Positions 25,251 through 33,863 of a stretch of DNA of 64,000 bases are shown in pieces (within the stretch, counting starts at the first letter, position 1; every line of letters begins with the position of its first letter). Source of the DNA: Opitutaceae bacterium (GTDB taxonomy: Bacteria > Verrucomicrobiota > Verrucomicrobiia > Opitutales > Opitutaceae). The stretch lies in assembly GCA_028691845.1 (NCBI GenBank), contig JAQUYL010000005.1:62001-126000 (forward strand), given 5' to 3'. A program made the position numbers and the translations under genes. Under the pieces are notes generated by a model. The model was not told where the DNA came from. It worked only from the letters and a program-made list of their open reading frames with translations, and did no database searches.

Positions 25251-26423
25251 CTAACGTCGGTGGCACCGTCGTACGACCGCCGCCACCCGCTCCAAATCCG
25301 CCTCCGTTAAATTCGATCCCGAGGGCAGGCACAATCCGCGGTCGAACAAGTCTGCCGCCACCGCTCCGCCGAAGACCGGGCAGTCCTTAAATACCGGCTG
25401 GAGATGCAGCGGCTTCCACACCGGACGAGCCTCAATGTTTTCCTCCGCGAGAGCCAACCGCACCTGTTCGCGATCCGCCCCAAACGCGGCCGGATCAATG
25501 GTCAGGCAGGTCAACCAGCGGGTGCAGCGTCCGTACGGCGCTTCCGGCATGAACTCTATACCCGGCAGATCTCCGATGGCCTTGCGGTAAAACTCGAAAT
25601 TACGCCGCCGGGTTTCGACACGCTGTTCCAGCACGCGCAACTGACCGCGACCGATGGCGGCGAGCACGTTGCTCAGCCGGTAATTGAAGCCGATCTCCGA
25701 ATGCTGGTAATGCGGCGCCGGGTCACGCGACTGTGTCGCCCAGAAACGCGCCTTGTCGATCAATGCCTTGTCGTTCGACACAAGCATGCCGCCACCCGAG
25801 GTGGTAATGATCTTGTTTCCGTTGAAAGAAAACACACCGCACAAGCCGCGTGTGCCGGGGGATATTCCTTTCACCTCTTGCCCCCTACCCTTCGAAGGTG
25901 CAGTGCCGTAGTAAAGAGCACCGAGCGCTTCCGCCGCATCCTCGATCAGCGGCACGCCATATTCCCGGCAGGACTTCTCGATCGGATCGATGTCCGCACT
26001 CTGACCGTAGAGGTGGACCAAGATCACGGCCTTCGGCAGCCGCCCCGCTTTCGCCCGATCTGCCAGTGCTTCCGCCAGCAGCGCTGGATCCATGTTCCAA
26101 AAAGCCCGGTCGCAATCGATGAATACCGGCCGCCCGGCTTCATAGGCAATGGGATTGGCACTCGCACTGAAGGTTAGCGATGAACAGAAAACCTCATCGC
26201 CAGGCTGCACGCCGACCCAGCGCAGGGCCAGATGCAGCGCCGCCGTACCGGATGACAGCGCCGCGGCGTGCGCACTGCCCACGTGAGCGGCAAACTCCGT
26301 CTCAAAGGCATCCACCTGCGGTCCCAGCGGAGCGATCCAGTTAGTCGCAAACGCCTCCTGTACCAGCTGCAATTCGTCGCTCCCCATGTGCGGAGACGAG
26401 AGATAGATACGAGGGGGTGACAT
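25251..26423 (-). CDS. DegT/DnrJ/EryC1 sugar aminotransferase (PglE-like)
   Basis: 390 residues, the usual length of PLP-dependent sugar aminotransferases. The Schiff-base lysine lies in FSFNGNKIITTSGGGML, and the N-terminal YLSSPHMGSDEL is typical of the PglE/PseC group. It would convert the 4-keto sugar made by the PglF-like enzyme into a 4-amino sugar. Two bases separate its start from the end of the HepT-like gene, which appears inserted between this gene and the rest of the Pgl set. Confidence 0.88.
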   Translation of the reverse strand: MSPPRIYLSSPHMGSDELQLVQEAFATNWIAPLGPQVDAFETEFAAHVGSAHAAALSSGTAALHLALRWVGVQPGDEVFCSSLTFSASANPIAYEAGRPVFIDCDRAFWNMDPALLAEALADRAKAGRLPKAVILVHLYGQSADIDPIEKSCREYGVPLIEDAAEALGALYYGTAPSKGRGQEVKGISPGTRGLCGVFSFNGNKIITTSGGGMLVSNDKALIDKARFWATQSRDPAPHYQHSEIGFNYRLSNVLAAIGRGQLRVLEQRVETRRRNFEFYRKAIGDLPGIEFMPEAPYGRCTRWLTCLTIDPAAFGADREQVRLALAEENIEARPVWKPLHLQPVFKDCPVFGGAVAADLFDRGLCLPSGSNLTEADLERVAAVVRRCHRR

Positions 26424-26425
26424 AC

Positions 26426-26770
26426 TCAGTTCAATGGACGTCCAAGCAGCCTTAAGCAGGCCGCCCGCAGCGCGGGAGCCTTGTTAACAGCTGCGTCCCA
26501 CACCACTGAGATTTCAATCGAAAAGTAAGCGTGAGACAGCACGTCGCGAAACCCCGCGATCTGCCGCCACGGGATTTGCGGCTCCCGTTCTCGCATGGCT
26601 TCAGGCAAATCTTTTACCGCTTCACCAATAATCTCAAACTGGCGGATCACCGCATCGCGCGTGCGGTTATCTGCGGCAAACCGGTTGGCATCATAGCCTC
26701 GGACGTAACCCTCCACCTGTTCACAGGCCTCGGCTATGTCTTCAAGGCGCAGTTGGGGACTACGCGACAT
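26426..26770 (-). CDS. hepT: HepT-like HEPN toxin (DUF86)
   Basis: 114 residues, all helical, with the HEPN RNase motif Rx4H (RDVLSHAYF) in the C-terminal half. It is preceded by AVIRQFEIIGEAVKDLPEAM, characteristic of the DUF86/HepT family. ATG at 26768-26770 was chosen; it overlaps the MntA-like gene by 11 bases. HepT is usually blocked by adenylylation from MntA. The pair sits in the polysaccharide locus and is not part of the sugar pathway. Confidence 0.85.
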   Translation of the reverse strand: MSRSPQLRLEDIAEACEQVEGYVRGYDANRFAADNRTRDAVIRQFEIIGEAVKDLPEAMREREPQIPWRQIAGFRDVLSHAYFSIEISVVWDAAVNKAPALRAACLRLLGRPLN

Positions 26771-27050
26771 CGAGCAACTCGTCTTGAATGGCGGCAATAA
26801 ACCGGGGCTTGCAGGCGCTGCGTGAGACCAGGTCGACCGTCCCGCCCAGTTGCTCTTCCAGCCAGAATTTCATATTCATGTAATCCTCCAAACCCGGCGG
26901 CTGATTGAATTCCACCAAGAGATCCCAGTCGCTCCCCGGCCGGGCTTCCTGCCGCGCCCGTGAACCAAACAGCCAGAGATGTCGAACCCCGCGCCGGGCC
27001 AGTTCTGGCCGCAGGGCTTTCAAAGTGGCCTGGACTTCTGAGAGGTCCAT
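26760..27050 (-). CDS. mntA: MntA-like nucleotidyltransferase antitoxin
   Basis: 96 residues, a minimal nucleotidyltransferase with the GSxAR motif (LFGSRARQEARPGSDWDLLV) including the metal-binding DxD-type pair. It probably AMPylates the neighbouring HepT toxin. ATG at 27048-27050 gives the family's usual length; in-frame starts at 27077 and 27095 are possible. The 194 bases to the divergent mazE gene contain the promoters but no clear repeat. Confidence 0.85.
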   Translation of the reverse strand: MDLSEVQATLKALRPELARRGVRHLWLFGSRARQEARPGSDWDLLVEFNQPPGLEDYMNMKFWLEEQLGGTVDLVSRSACKPRFIAAIQDELLDVA

Positions 27051-27244
27051 AGAGCGAGGTGAAGGGATTGCCTGCATGGAGAAAGGTCTAGTCATTTAGT
27101 TTGGGCGGTCAATCCGCATGAATCTCCTCATGCCGCCCCCTGCTCCCGTCTTGCGTTCTCGCTCTCTTCCCGTTTTCGCCTGCCTGTCACTCCCTTGATC
27201 AACCGGTTGCTTGACAAGCCGACCCGCGTAGGAAAAAGTAAGCC

Positions 27245-27490
27245 ATGCAACTCACGCTCTCCAGCAAAGGCCAGATCGTCCTGCCTGCTCCCATGCGCCG
27301 CCGGCTCCGCCTGAAAGCACGCTCCAAGCTGGAAATCGAGGAGCGCGAAGGCGGCCTGTTCCTCCGTCCGACCAAAGCTTTGCCGGCTTTCGAGCCTATC
27401 GACTACCCGCCGCCCGGTTCCCTCAAACTCGACAAGTGGGAACACGCCCTCATGGCCCGCAGTTCCGACGCCGGCCCGGACCGGCCATGA
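27245..27490 (+). CDS. AbrB/MazE-like antitoxin
   Basis: 81 residues. The swapped-hairpin AbrB DNA-binding fold is visible at the N-terminus (LTLSSKGQIVLPAPMRRRL, then KLEIEEREGGLFLRP), followed by a disordered tail with FEPIDYPPPG and a C-terminal toxin-binding segment. It is on the plus strand, opposite to the polysaccharide genes, and its stop overlaps the toxin start by 4 bases (ATGA). Confidence 0.85.
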   Translation: MQLTLSSKGQIVLPAPMRRRLRLKARSKLEIEEREGGLFLRPTKALPAFEPIDYPPPGSLKLDKWEHALMARSSDAGPDRP

Positions 27491-27828
27491 GTCTCCCCCT
27501 CAAGCAGTGGGATGTGGTCAAAGTCCGCATCAACCCAGGCGACCGTGACGAGCACCCCGCGCTGGTGATCTCCGCCGACGAGGTGTGCGCCTCCGCTCCG
27601 CGCATCAACGTGCTCTATGGCAGCACGCGCCGCCCCGGACAGCCCGTGCGCCCCCACCAGATTGTGCTCAACAGCGCCGAAGGCCTTGACCGCGCCACCC
27701 TTTTCAGTTGCGGACATTTCTACCAAGTCGCCCCGGGTGCGATCACCGGCCACTTCGGGAACGTCAGTCCGGTGCGCCGACGCGAAATTTCCCGCAAGAT
27801 CATTGCCGCCTATCGGCTCACCCTCTGA
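27487..27828 (+). CDS. MazF/PemK-like mRNA endoribonuclease toxin
   Basis: 113 residues with the PemK/MazF SH3-like barrel: KQWDVVKVRINPGDRDEHPALVI-type first strands (catalytic Arg region), then VLYGSTRR and LNSAEGLDRATLF. Such toxins cleave mRNA at short motifs. It is translationally coupled to the MazE-like antitoxin. The Gly-Asp-Arg-Asp loop differs from classical MazF, so target specificity is unknown. Confidence 0.78.
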   Translation: MSLPLKQWDVVKVRINPGDRDEHPALVISADEVCASAPRINVLYGSTRRPGQPVRPHQIVLNSAEGLDRATLFSCGHFYQVAPGAITGHFGNVSPVRRREISRKIIAAYRLTL

Positions 27829-27911
27829 GCCGAGGCCCCTTCTCTCTTTGAGTTTTTTCGCGTATTTCGTGGTTGATATTCTTTTTCCGCCCTCGGTCGT
27901 CTGTCTACCGT

Positions 27912-28658
27912 TCACTGCGGCTCCATCGCGAGCCCGAGCTTCGCGAGAGCGCAAACCAACTCCTCCCAACCCGGATCACCGGCCAACTCCGCGAAGGGCC
28001 GGTTGCTCGTCAGCCGAATGAAGTATTGGGCTTCACTGCCACTCAATGCGTAACGCACAGTATCCCGCCACCATTTGACGGCACTCGGTCGGGCGTTGAG
28101 ACGTTCACCGTAATCATAGAGCCGGTTGCCCACCAGATGCCAGTAGATCACATATTCACGATCCCCTTGTGGAGACAAAAACTCCCGTACCTGCCCAGCG
28201 CGCAATGCGAGACCTGAGGCAAGCGACAAATTCGACTGAGACCGGGCTTGGACACACTGCCATCCGTTTTCTGTCCAACAACGATCGGGAGTATGCGACG
28301 CCACCTTGTTCACAGGCATGCGTCCTGGTGACCAGTAGGCGACATAGACGCCGAAATGCCGGCCGCCGCTCTCGAAAACCCGGTAAACGTAGTCATCGTA
28401 GTTCAAGTTCTTCGCGACGGCGTCCTGTAAAAACTCGTTAGGTCCGAGGAGCTCGTCCCGTGCACGCCATCCGGGCAATTCAGCCGGCAGGACAAGCCGC
28501 AATTCGATCGGTTTGGCTGCCGTGGCGCGATCCCCTGTTTCAATGTTACGAATCGACAAACTTTGCAAAGCGAAACCGGCGATCAATACGCCAGCAAACC
28601 CCATAAGAGAAAGCCATCTCCACGGCCTTGTCGGGAGTATCTCAGACACTGTGTTCAT
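27912..28658 (-). CDS. epsI: EpsI-family (exosortase-associated) protein
   Basis: 248 residues. One N-terminal membrane helix (about residues 16-33) is followed by the EpsI/DUF3485 domain, with YVAYW, an HTPDRCWTENGW-like block and a C-terminal YVIYWHLVGN. EpsI proteins accompany exosortases in exopolysaccharide/PEP-CTERM loci; no exosortase is visible in the window. ATG at 28656-28658 overlaps the stop of the acyltransferase gene. It probably acts in the periplasm in polymer export. Confidence 0.8.
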   Translation of the reverse strand: MNTVSEILPTRPWRWLSLMGFAGVLIAGFALQSLSIRNIETGDRATAAKPIELRLVLPAELPGWRARDELLGPNEFLQDAVAKNLNYDDYVYRVFESGGRHFGVYVAYWSPGRMPVNKVASHTPDRCWTENGWQCVQARSQSNLSLASGLALRAGQVREFLSPQGDREYVIYWHLVGNRLYDYGERLNARPSAVKWWRDTVRYALSGSEAQYFIRLTSNRPFAELAGDPGWEELVCALAKLGLAMEPQ

Positions 28659-29296
28659 CCGATCCGCCGAGCCGGCATTCCAACGACCTTCCATCCCGGA
28701 GGAACATCGCGCAACACGACGGTGCCTGCGCCGATGTAGGCATGATCGCCAATCTTCACGTTCGGGATCACCGAAACCCGGCTACCCATAAAGACCTCGC
28801 TTCCGACTTCCACGGCAGCAGTTAGATCGCAATGACAGTTGATCTGGCTCCAATCGCCCACCGAGGCATCATGATCCACACTGGCGTGCAGATTCACTGC
28901 CACCCCACGGCCAAGACGGTTATTGGCCGATGCGATCGCGTAGGGGCAAAGAATCACTCCCTCGGCGCACTCCACATTGTGGCCAAGCACCGCTGTGCGG
29001 TGAAACAACCGCGCAAACTGTCCGCCGCGAGCAGCGATGAGTTCCGAACACTTGCGCTTCAACGCCGGCACACCAATGGCGCAAATAAAGACTTCATCCG
29101 CAGCCGGCTGGTAGTCAGTAATCGTTCCTAGGTAGCGACCGGGCGTGTTTTTTTCAGTCAAGGCATCAGTGTTGTCGTCGATGAGCCCCTTGATGGTCCA
29201 TTCCACGCCAAACTGCACCGATTGCTCCGCCCAAGCCAGCGTCTCCCGGCCAAAGCCACCCGCGCCGATGATAACGAGTTTTGGAAGAGCAGGCAT
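28655..29296 (-). CDS. NeuD/PglD-like sugar O/N-acyltransferase
   Basis: 213 residues. The N-terminal Rossmann-like substrate-binding domain (VIIGAGGFGRETLAWAE) is followed by left-handed beta-helix hexapeptide repeats (AIASANNRLGRGVAVNLHAS region, then GSRVSVIPNVKIGDHAYIGA). The family transfers acetyl groups to 4-amino sugars; PglD acts on UDP-4-amino bacillosamine. Here the gene follows an SDR, an adenylating enzyme and an ACP-fused transferase, so the donor might be an acyl-ACP instead of acetyl-CoA. Confidence 0.85.
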   Translation of the reverse strand: MPALPKLVIIGAGGFGRETLAWAEQSVQFGVEWTIKGLIDDNTDALTEKNTPGRYLGTITDYQPAADEVFICAIGVPALKRKCSELIAARGGQFARLFHRTAVLGHNVECAEGVILCPYAIASANNRLGRGVAVNLHASVDHDASVGDWSQINCHCDLTAAVEVGSEVFMGSRVSVIPNVKIGDHAYIGAGTVVLRDVPPGWKVVGMPARRIG

Positions 29297-29297
29297 T

Positions 29298-30026
29298 TTA
29301 GATTGTCCCAGAATCTACAAAAATATTCTGCCCCGTAACCGAAGCAGCGCCTTCTCCAAGAAGAAAGACAACGGTCGCCGCCACTGACTCAATGCGTGTA
29401 GCCTCTTTGAGCGCGGTACGCTGGTAGATGCGCTGCTTCTGTTCCGCACTAAGCGATCCACTCATCGCCGTCTCAATGAAACCAGCCACAACGCAGTTTG
29501 ACCGGATGCTGCGCTCCCCCCACTCCCGCGCCGTATTCTTCGAGAACGCCTCCAACGCGCCTTTGGTCGAGGCATACATGGCCAGCCCCTTGTAGCCAGT
29601 ATGTACACTTATGGAGGAGATATGAACGATAGAGCCGGTAATACGGTTAAATAGCATGTGCCGTATGGCGTATCTGGTGATCATCATTGGCGCGAACACG
29701 TTGACCTCATACATTGCCCGCAGGCGCGTGGCGTCGAGGTTAGTCACGATATCATCGTAGGCTACTGCGGCATTGTTCACATAACCGTGGAGCGGCAGCT
29801 CGAAAGGCAGGAACTTGTCGAACAGCTCCGCCTTCACGTCATCTGTACGGTTTAGGTCAAAGGGATGGAAGCGCGCCCGGTCCCCATGCTCGCGCTGGAG
29901 CATGGAATATTCGTCCGACAGGTGGCGGCTGACGCCCGAGACGGTCCACCCCTGATTTAGCACTGCACGGGCAATTGCCAGCCCCAGTCCTTGCGAAACT
30001 CCAGTGACAAGGATGTTTTTGCTCAT
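29298..30026 (-). CDS. SDR oxidoreductase (ketoreductase-like)
   Basis: 242 residues, a classical short-chain dehydrogenase. The cofactor motif GVSQGLG is near the N-terminus; the catalytic Ser and YxxxK are visible in HISSISVHTG and YASTKGA. It resembles FabG-type 3-oxoacyl-ACP reductases as much as sugar reductases. Position between the adenylating enzyme (4-base overlap) and the acyltransferase suggests that it acts on the acyl chain carried by the ACP, but this is inference. Confidence 0.82.
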   Translation of the reverse strand: MSKNILVTGVSQGLGLAIARAVLNQGWTVSGVSRHLSDEYSMLQREHGDRARFHPFDLNRTDDVKAELFDKFLPFELPLHGYVNNAAVAYDDIVTNLDATRLRAMYEVNVFAPMMITRYAIRHMLFNRITGSIVHISSISVHTGYKGLAMYASTKGALEAFSKNTAREWGERSIRSNCVVAGFIETAMSGSLSAEQKQRIYQRTALKEATRIESVAATVVFLLGEGAASVTGQNIFVDSGTI

Positions 30027-31273
30027 TGCCTGGAAACTTTTCCGGTCCGGGTATGCGCGATTCTATCCACGAACCGAATCAAGCGCGGGATCTTGAACGG
30101 TTGCAAGCGCGTGGCGGCGAATGCCCGCAGGGCGGACTCCGTCGGCGACGGACCGCTACATTCAATCTCGGCACATAGGATGTAGCCCATCACCGAATTG
30201 GCCCGGCCGCTGACGCGCACCTTGCGCACGCCTGGGAATTCCTCGAGTATTGCTTCCACTTCGCAGGGATTCACCTTGTTACCGCCCACGTTCACCCAGT
30301 CCCGTTCACGCGCCACAATGCGAAAGCGCAATGGTTCGGAACTGACGACCTCCACCACGTCACCAGTATCATACCATTCGCCCTCCAATGCTGCTCCGGC
30401 GAAGACTCCAAGCAGACTGCGGTGTATGTGTATCCGGCCCTCGCGCAGGACCACCAACTGCTCAAGCCCAGCTCCAATCGAAAAAGCATCCCCTTCGGAA
30501 GTGAGCAGAGCCCCCGCTTCGGTGGAAGCATAGATGTTGTGAAAACGGGCCGCTGGGAAAAGTGGATGCAGGCGTTCAAGCAGAACCGCATCCGCATTTT
30601 CTCCCCCCAGCGTGATCGAACGCACGCCTGGCATCGCCCGATCGACTGGCAACAGCAGTCGATAGAAACTCGGAGTGGCGGAAAGATGAGTAATCCCGTG
30701 ACGCTCGATCGCCGCCAGCACATCCTCTCGGCCCAGACCGAAAACATCCACCACGGGGCAGCCGTTGGCCAGCGCCTGCAGGTAGACAAGAATGCCCGCC
30801 ATATGGGTGGGATTGTAGGCGAATCCCCATACATCCTGCCTGTGCCGATTGGAAACCTTGACTGTCCTCGCCAGATTCCCGACCGGGTGCACAACCAGTT
30901 TCGGTAACCCGTTGGATCCCGAAGTGAACAATCCCAGTCGCGCAGGCGACTTGCCTGCCGCCAGCTCCTGCAATGCCTGCACCGTGACCGCTTCGCCCTT
31001 CCCCGACACCGCGACCGGATGATTGATCGGAGAATTGCCATGGCCCAGTGACTCAAGCTCGCGCTCACCGAAATCCGAGTCGAACAAGGTCAGACTGGTT
31101 CCAAAGGCCACGGCGGCAGCAATCTCCTTCAAAGCATCACGGGGCGATCCCGGCTGGCATAAGGGCCGCACCCGGACCGGGCTTTGATTCAGGACGGCCA
31201 GCAGGTCGGCATACGTCGCCGTGGCGCCGGAGCGGCCATCAATGAACCAGGGACTGTCATTTCTGTCTGTCAC
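30023..31273 (-). CDS. ANL-superfamily acyl-adenylating enzyme
   Basis: 416 residues, shorter than typical acyl-CoA synthetases. The P-loop is TSGSNGLPK, the aspartate of the ATP-binding core is in YDTGDVVEVV, and the C-terminal lysine lies in RTGKVSRQ. It would activate a carboxylic acid as an adenylate and load it on a carrier. The directly preceding gene encodes a fused acyl carrier protein, the obvious acceptor. Its start is immediately adjacent to that gene's stop. Confidence 0.83.
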   Translation of the reverse strand: MTDRNDSPWFIDGRSGATATYADLLAVLNQSPVRVRPLCQPGSPRDALKEIAAAVAFGTSLTLFDSDFGERELESLGHGNSPINHPVAVSGKGEAVTVQALQELAAGKSPARLGLFTSGSNGLPKLVVHPVGNLARTVKVSNRHRQDVWGFAYNPTHMAGILVYLQALANGCPVVDVFGLGREDVLAAIERHGITHLSATPSFYRLLLPVDRAMPGVRSITLGGENADAVLLERLHPLFPAARFHNIYASTEAGALLTSEGDAFSIGAGLEQLVVLREGRIHIHRSLLGVFAGAALEGEWYDTGDVVEVVSSEPLRFRIVARERDWVNVGGNKVNPCEVEAILEEFPGVRKVRVSGRANSVMGYILCAEIECSGPSPTESALRAFAATRLQPFKIPRLIRFVDRIAHTRTGKVSRQ

Positions 31274-32710
31274 TCAATGGGCGGCCCGCGAGATCCGGTC
31301 CTGGATCTCACCGACCGTGTGCACCAAGCCATCCGCGAAAACATCCACGCCGAACTTCTCCTCAATTCGCACGGTGAATTCCGCCAGGTCGAGCGACTCA
31401 AATCCAATCTCTTCCCGCAGACGCGAGCCGGGATGCAGTTCACCCAACGGTGGCTGGCCCTTGTTCTCGCGCACTTGATTGATGATGTCGCCCAGAGCGG
31501 CCAGAGTAGATTCTCCCGGCTGTGAGCGAGGGCAAAGATTCATAAATTGCAGCATCTGCCGATTCACTTTTACCACGTCGTAATGCTGCTCAGCCAACCG
31601 ACGCCCTTCAACGCCCATGCGCAGCGCCAGTGTTGGATCATCCCAAAACCGCCGCATGGCAGCCGCCAAGGGATCAATCGATCCCACGGGCACAAGGAAT
31701 CCGTTCTTCCCTTCGCTGACACCGTCCGGGCCGGCGAGCTTTGCCCCAAAGATGGTTTCACGGCAGCCGGGGGCATCGGTGGTGATGACCGCGCGGCCAG
31801 TAGCCATCGCCTCCAGCACCGTGCGCGGAGTGCCTTCACGATAACTCGGCAATACATAGGCCGTGCAGTCGCGTAAATACGGACGCACATCACTTTGTGG
31901 GCCATGGTATATAATGACCCCTGCCTGTTGCCAGGTTTCGACTTCGCTTTGCGGGATGGCCGCCGGATTGGAGTCCACTGGTCCGACCAGATGAAATTCA
32001 ACACGGGGATGCTCTGCCTTGATCAGCCGCGCTGCTGAAATGTATTCTCGGATGCCCTTGTCCCCGAGCAACCGGGCGATGAGCAGGAAGCGAGTGAGGG
32101 AGGGCTGATCCTTGTTTACCAGCGGCAGATAGCTGAAAGCTGAGACATCCACCCCCGATCCACGGATTATGCACTGAGGGGTTCCCGGGCGGACGAGACC
32201 AAGTTGCTTGAAGAGGGCTTGGTCGTCTGGATTCTGGAAGAAGACCCCGGAAAAATGGCGGGACGCGCGACGGTAGAGTAATTTCAGCACCTGCCGTGCA
32301 AGCCACGGCTTGGGACCGCGACTTGTAAAGGCGAACCCCAGCCCTGTGATCAGCGGATATACCCGGGGTCGCTGGGCGAGCCGGGCCGCTGCCAGCGCGG
32401 TATAGACGACTGGCTTGTGCGTATAGGCCAGGATCAAGTCCGGCCGTTCGCGCTCCATCAATCGTTGCAATCCGTCCAGGTAGCGCAGATCGGCAACCGG
32501 GCTCACTCCCGCCCGCTTTAGCGGAACACATTGGTAAGTGATACCCATCTCCGCCAAGGTTGCAGAGACGTTGACATCGTCTTCGGCCGCTGTTGCCACC
32601 ACCTTGTGCCTAGCGGCGCGAAGTGCCTTCAGAAAAGGTGCACGAAAATTGACCAACGAAGGCGCATAACCACCGGCCACCAGAATTGTGCGGGCGTTAT
32701 TGCTCATCAC
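31274..32710 (-). CDS. PglA-like glycosyltransferase fused to an acyl carrier protein
   Basis: 478 residues. The first ~385 are a GT4 glycosyltransferase similar to PglA (VAGGYAPSLVNFRAPFLKAL at the start and the donor motif REGTPRTVLEAMATGRAV). The last ~80 residues form an acyl carrier protein: helix I (LAALGDIINQVREN), then LREEIGFESLDLAEFTVRIE, where Ser in ESL is the expected phosphopantetheine site (DSL in most ACPs). No frameshift separates the parts. The fusion ties sugar transfer to an acyl group activated by the next gene. The start overlaps the upstream GT gene. Confidence 0.85.
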   Translation of the reverse strand: MMSNNARTILVAGGYAPSLVNFRAPFLKALRAARHKVVATAAEDDVNVSATLAEMGITYQCVPLKRAGVSPVADLRYLDGLQRLMERERPDLILAYTHKPVVYTALAAARLAQRPRVYPLITGLGFAFTSRGPKPWLARQVLKLLYRRASRHFSGVFFQNPDDQALFKQLGLVRPGTPQCIIRGSGVDVSAFSYLPLVNKDQPSLTRFLLIARLLGDKGIREYISAARLIKAEHPRVEFHLVGPVDSNPAAIPQSEVETWQQAGVIIYHGPQSDVRPYLRDCTAYVLPSYREGTPRTVLEAMATGRAVITTDAPGCRETIFGAKLAGPDGVSEGKNGFLVPVGSIDPLAAAMRRFWDDPTLALRMGVEGRRLAEQHYDVVKVNRQMLQFMNLCPRSQPGESTLAALGDIINQVRENKGQPPLGELHPGSRLREEIGFESLDLAEFTVRIEEKFGVDVFADGLVHTVGEIQDRISRAAH

Positions 32711-33828
32711 TTTTGGGTGCTCAACGGCAGGTCAAGCGCGTCGCAGACGGATTCGATCATTCGAGCTTCGCTGAAATTAGCCCGGCAATAATCCCGCCCT
32801 CGCCGTCCAAGCTGCATTGCAACCTCCCAATTCTCCCAGACTTCCTTCAACATAGAAAATGCTGCTGCTGCATCGGCGATCGGCACCAGTTTCATGATGT
32901 CCGCTTGTTTTTGGAACCTCCCCAGATCCCCCACCTCAGTCGCGATACAGGGCAGTCCTAGCGCCATGGCTTCAAAGAGAGCATTGGGCATGCCTTCATA
33001 ACGGCTGAGCAGCATGAATACATGCCCGGTGCGCAAATAATCCTCGGGCATCGCCACTGGCCCATCCCAAGACATGATTCCAGCCAGACCTTCCTGCACT
33101 ATCCGTTCCGCGAGCAATGGCTCTCCCTGAGGTTGGGCACCCCCGACATGTATCTGAATGGGCAAGCCGGCCGTTTTGATCAAATGCGCTACCGCCAGAG
33201 CGACATCATAGCCCTTTACCAGATAGCGCACATTGCCAAGCATCACCACCTGCATTACGTCTGGCCGGCTGCTCGATGGTTTTGACGACTCAAAGGAAGA
33301 AGGCTCCATGGCGTTCAACACAACCCTGGCTTTCCCTCTAATTCCCGGAGCTACTTTATCCGCCAACTCAATCCCCAGTTGGCTGTTGCTCACGTAACGC
33401 CAGGTCAGTGGCCGTCCATACCGCAAAAGCCGCCGCCAACGCTGCAGTTGGGATTCGCTGGCAGAGCGAATGGAGAAGATTCCCCGGCCCAGCCAGAGCA
33501 GCGGTATTGTCAGTCGCAGTGTTTCCGCCCGATACCCCCAAGTCCATAGAATCACTTGGTGCCGTTCCTTTACCACGGTCGTGATCAGTCGGCTGATCAC
33601 CCCGATCACCCCTAACGGGTGGTCTGAAGCTTGGATCTGCACTCCTTCTTTCCGGCATGAGTCCAACAACATCACATAGCGGCCTGTCTCACGGGTCACA
33701 TTTAAGACGTATATGCTGCAGGGGAAACCGCGTCCGGCCAAGCCCCGCGCAATGAGCAACAGCTGCTTTTCAGATCCACCACCCGACAACGTATTTGTTA
33801 CCAGACAGATTTTCACAGTAACAATCAA
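32707..33828 (-). CDS. GT4 glycosyltransferase
   Basis: 373 residues. The N-terminal GGGSEKQLLLIARGLAGRG loop and the C-terminal SRYEGMPNALFEAMALGLP motif (ExxxxxG donor site) define a GT-B, family 4 enzyme. It probably adds a sugar to the lipid-linked repeat unit at the cytoplasmic face. The stop overlaps the GT-ACP start, so the two transferases are made together. Substrate unknown. Confidence 0.88.
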   Translation of the reverse strand: MIVTVKICLVTNTLSGGGSEKQLLLIARGLAGRGFPCSIYVLNVTRETGRYVMLLDSCRKEGVQIQASDHPLGVIGVISRLITTVVKERHQVILWTWGYRAETLRLTIPLLWLGRGIFSIRSASESQLQRWRRLLRYGRPLTWRYVSNSQLGIELADKVAPGIRGKARVVLNAMEPSSFESSKPSSSRPDVMQVVMLGNVRYLVKGYDVALAVAHLIKTAGLPIQIHVGGAQPQGEPLLAERIVQEGLAGIMSWDGPVAMPEDYLRTGHVFMLLSRYEGMPNALFEAMALGLPCIATEVGDLGRFQKQADIMKLVPIADAAAAFSMLKEVWENWEVAMQLGRRGRDYCRANFSEARMIESVCDALDLPLSTQK

Positions 33829-33863
33829 GTGCCGCTCATCCCAGCCTGCGCCGTGTGCAGCCT

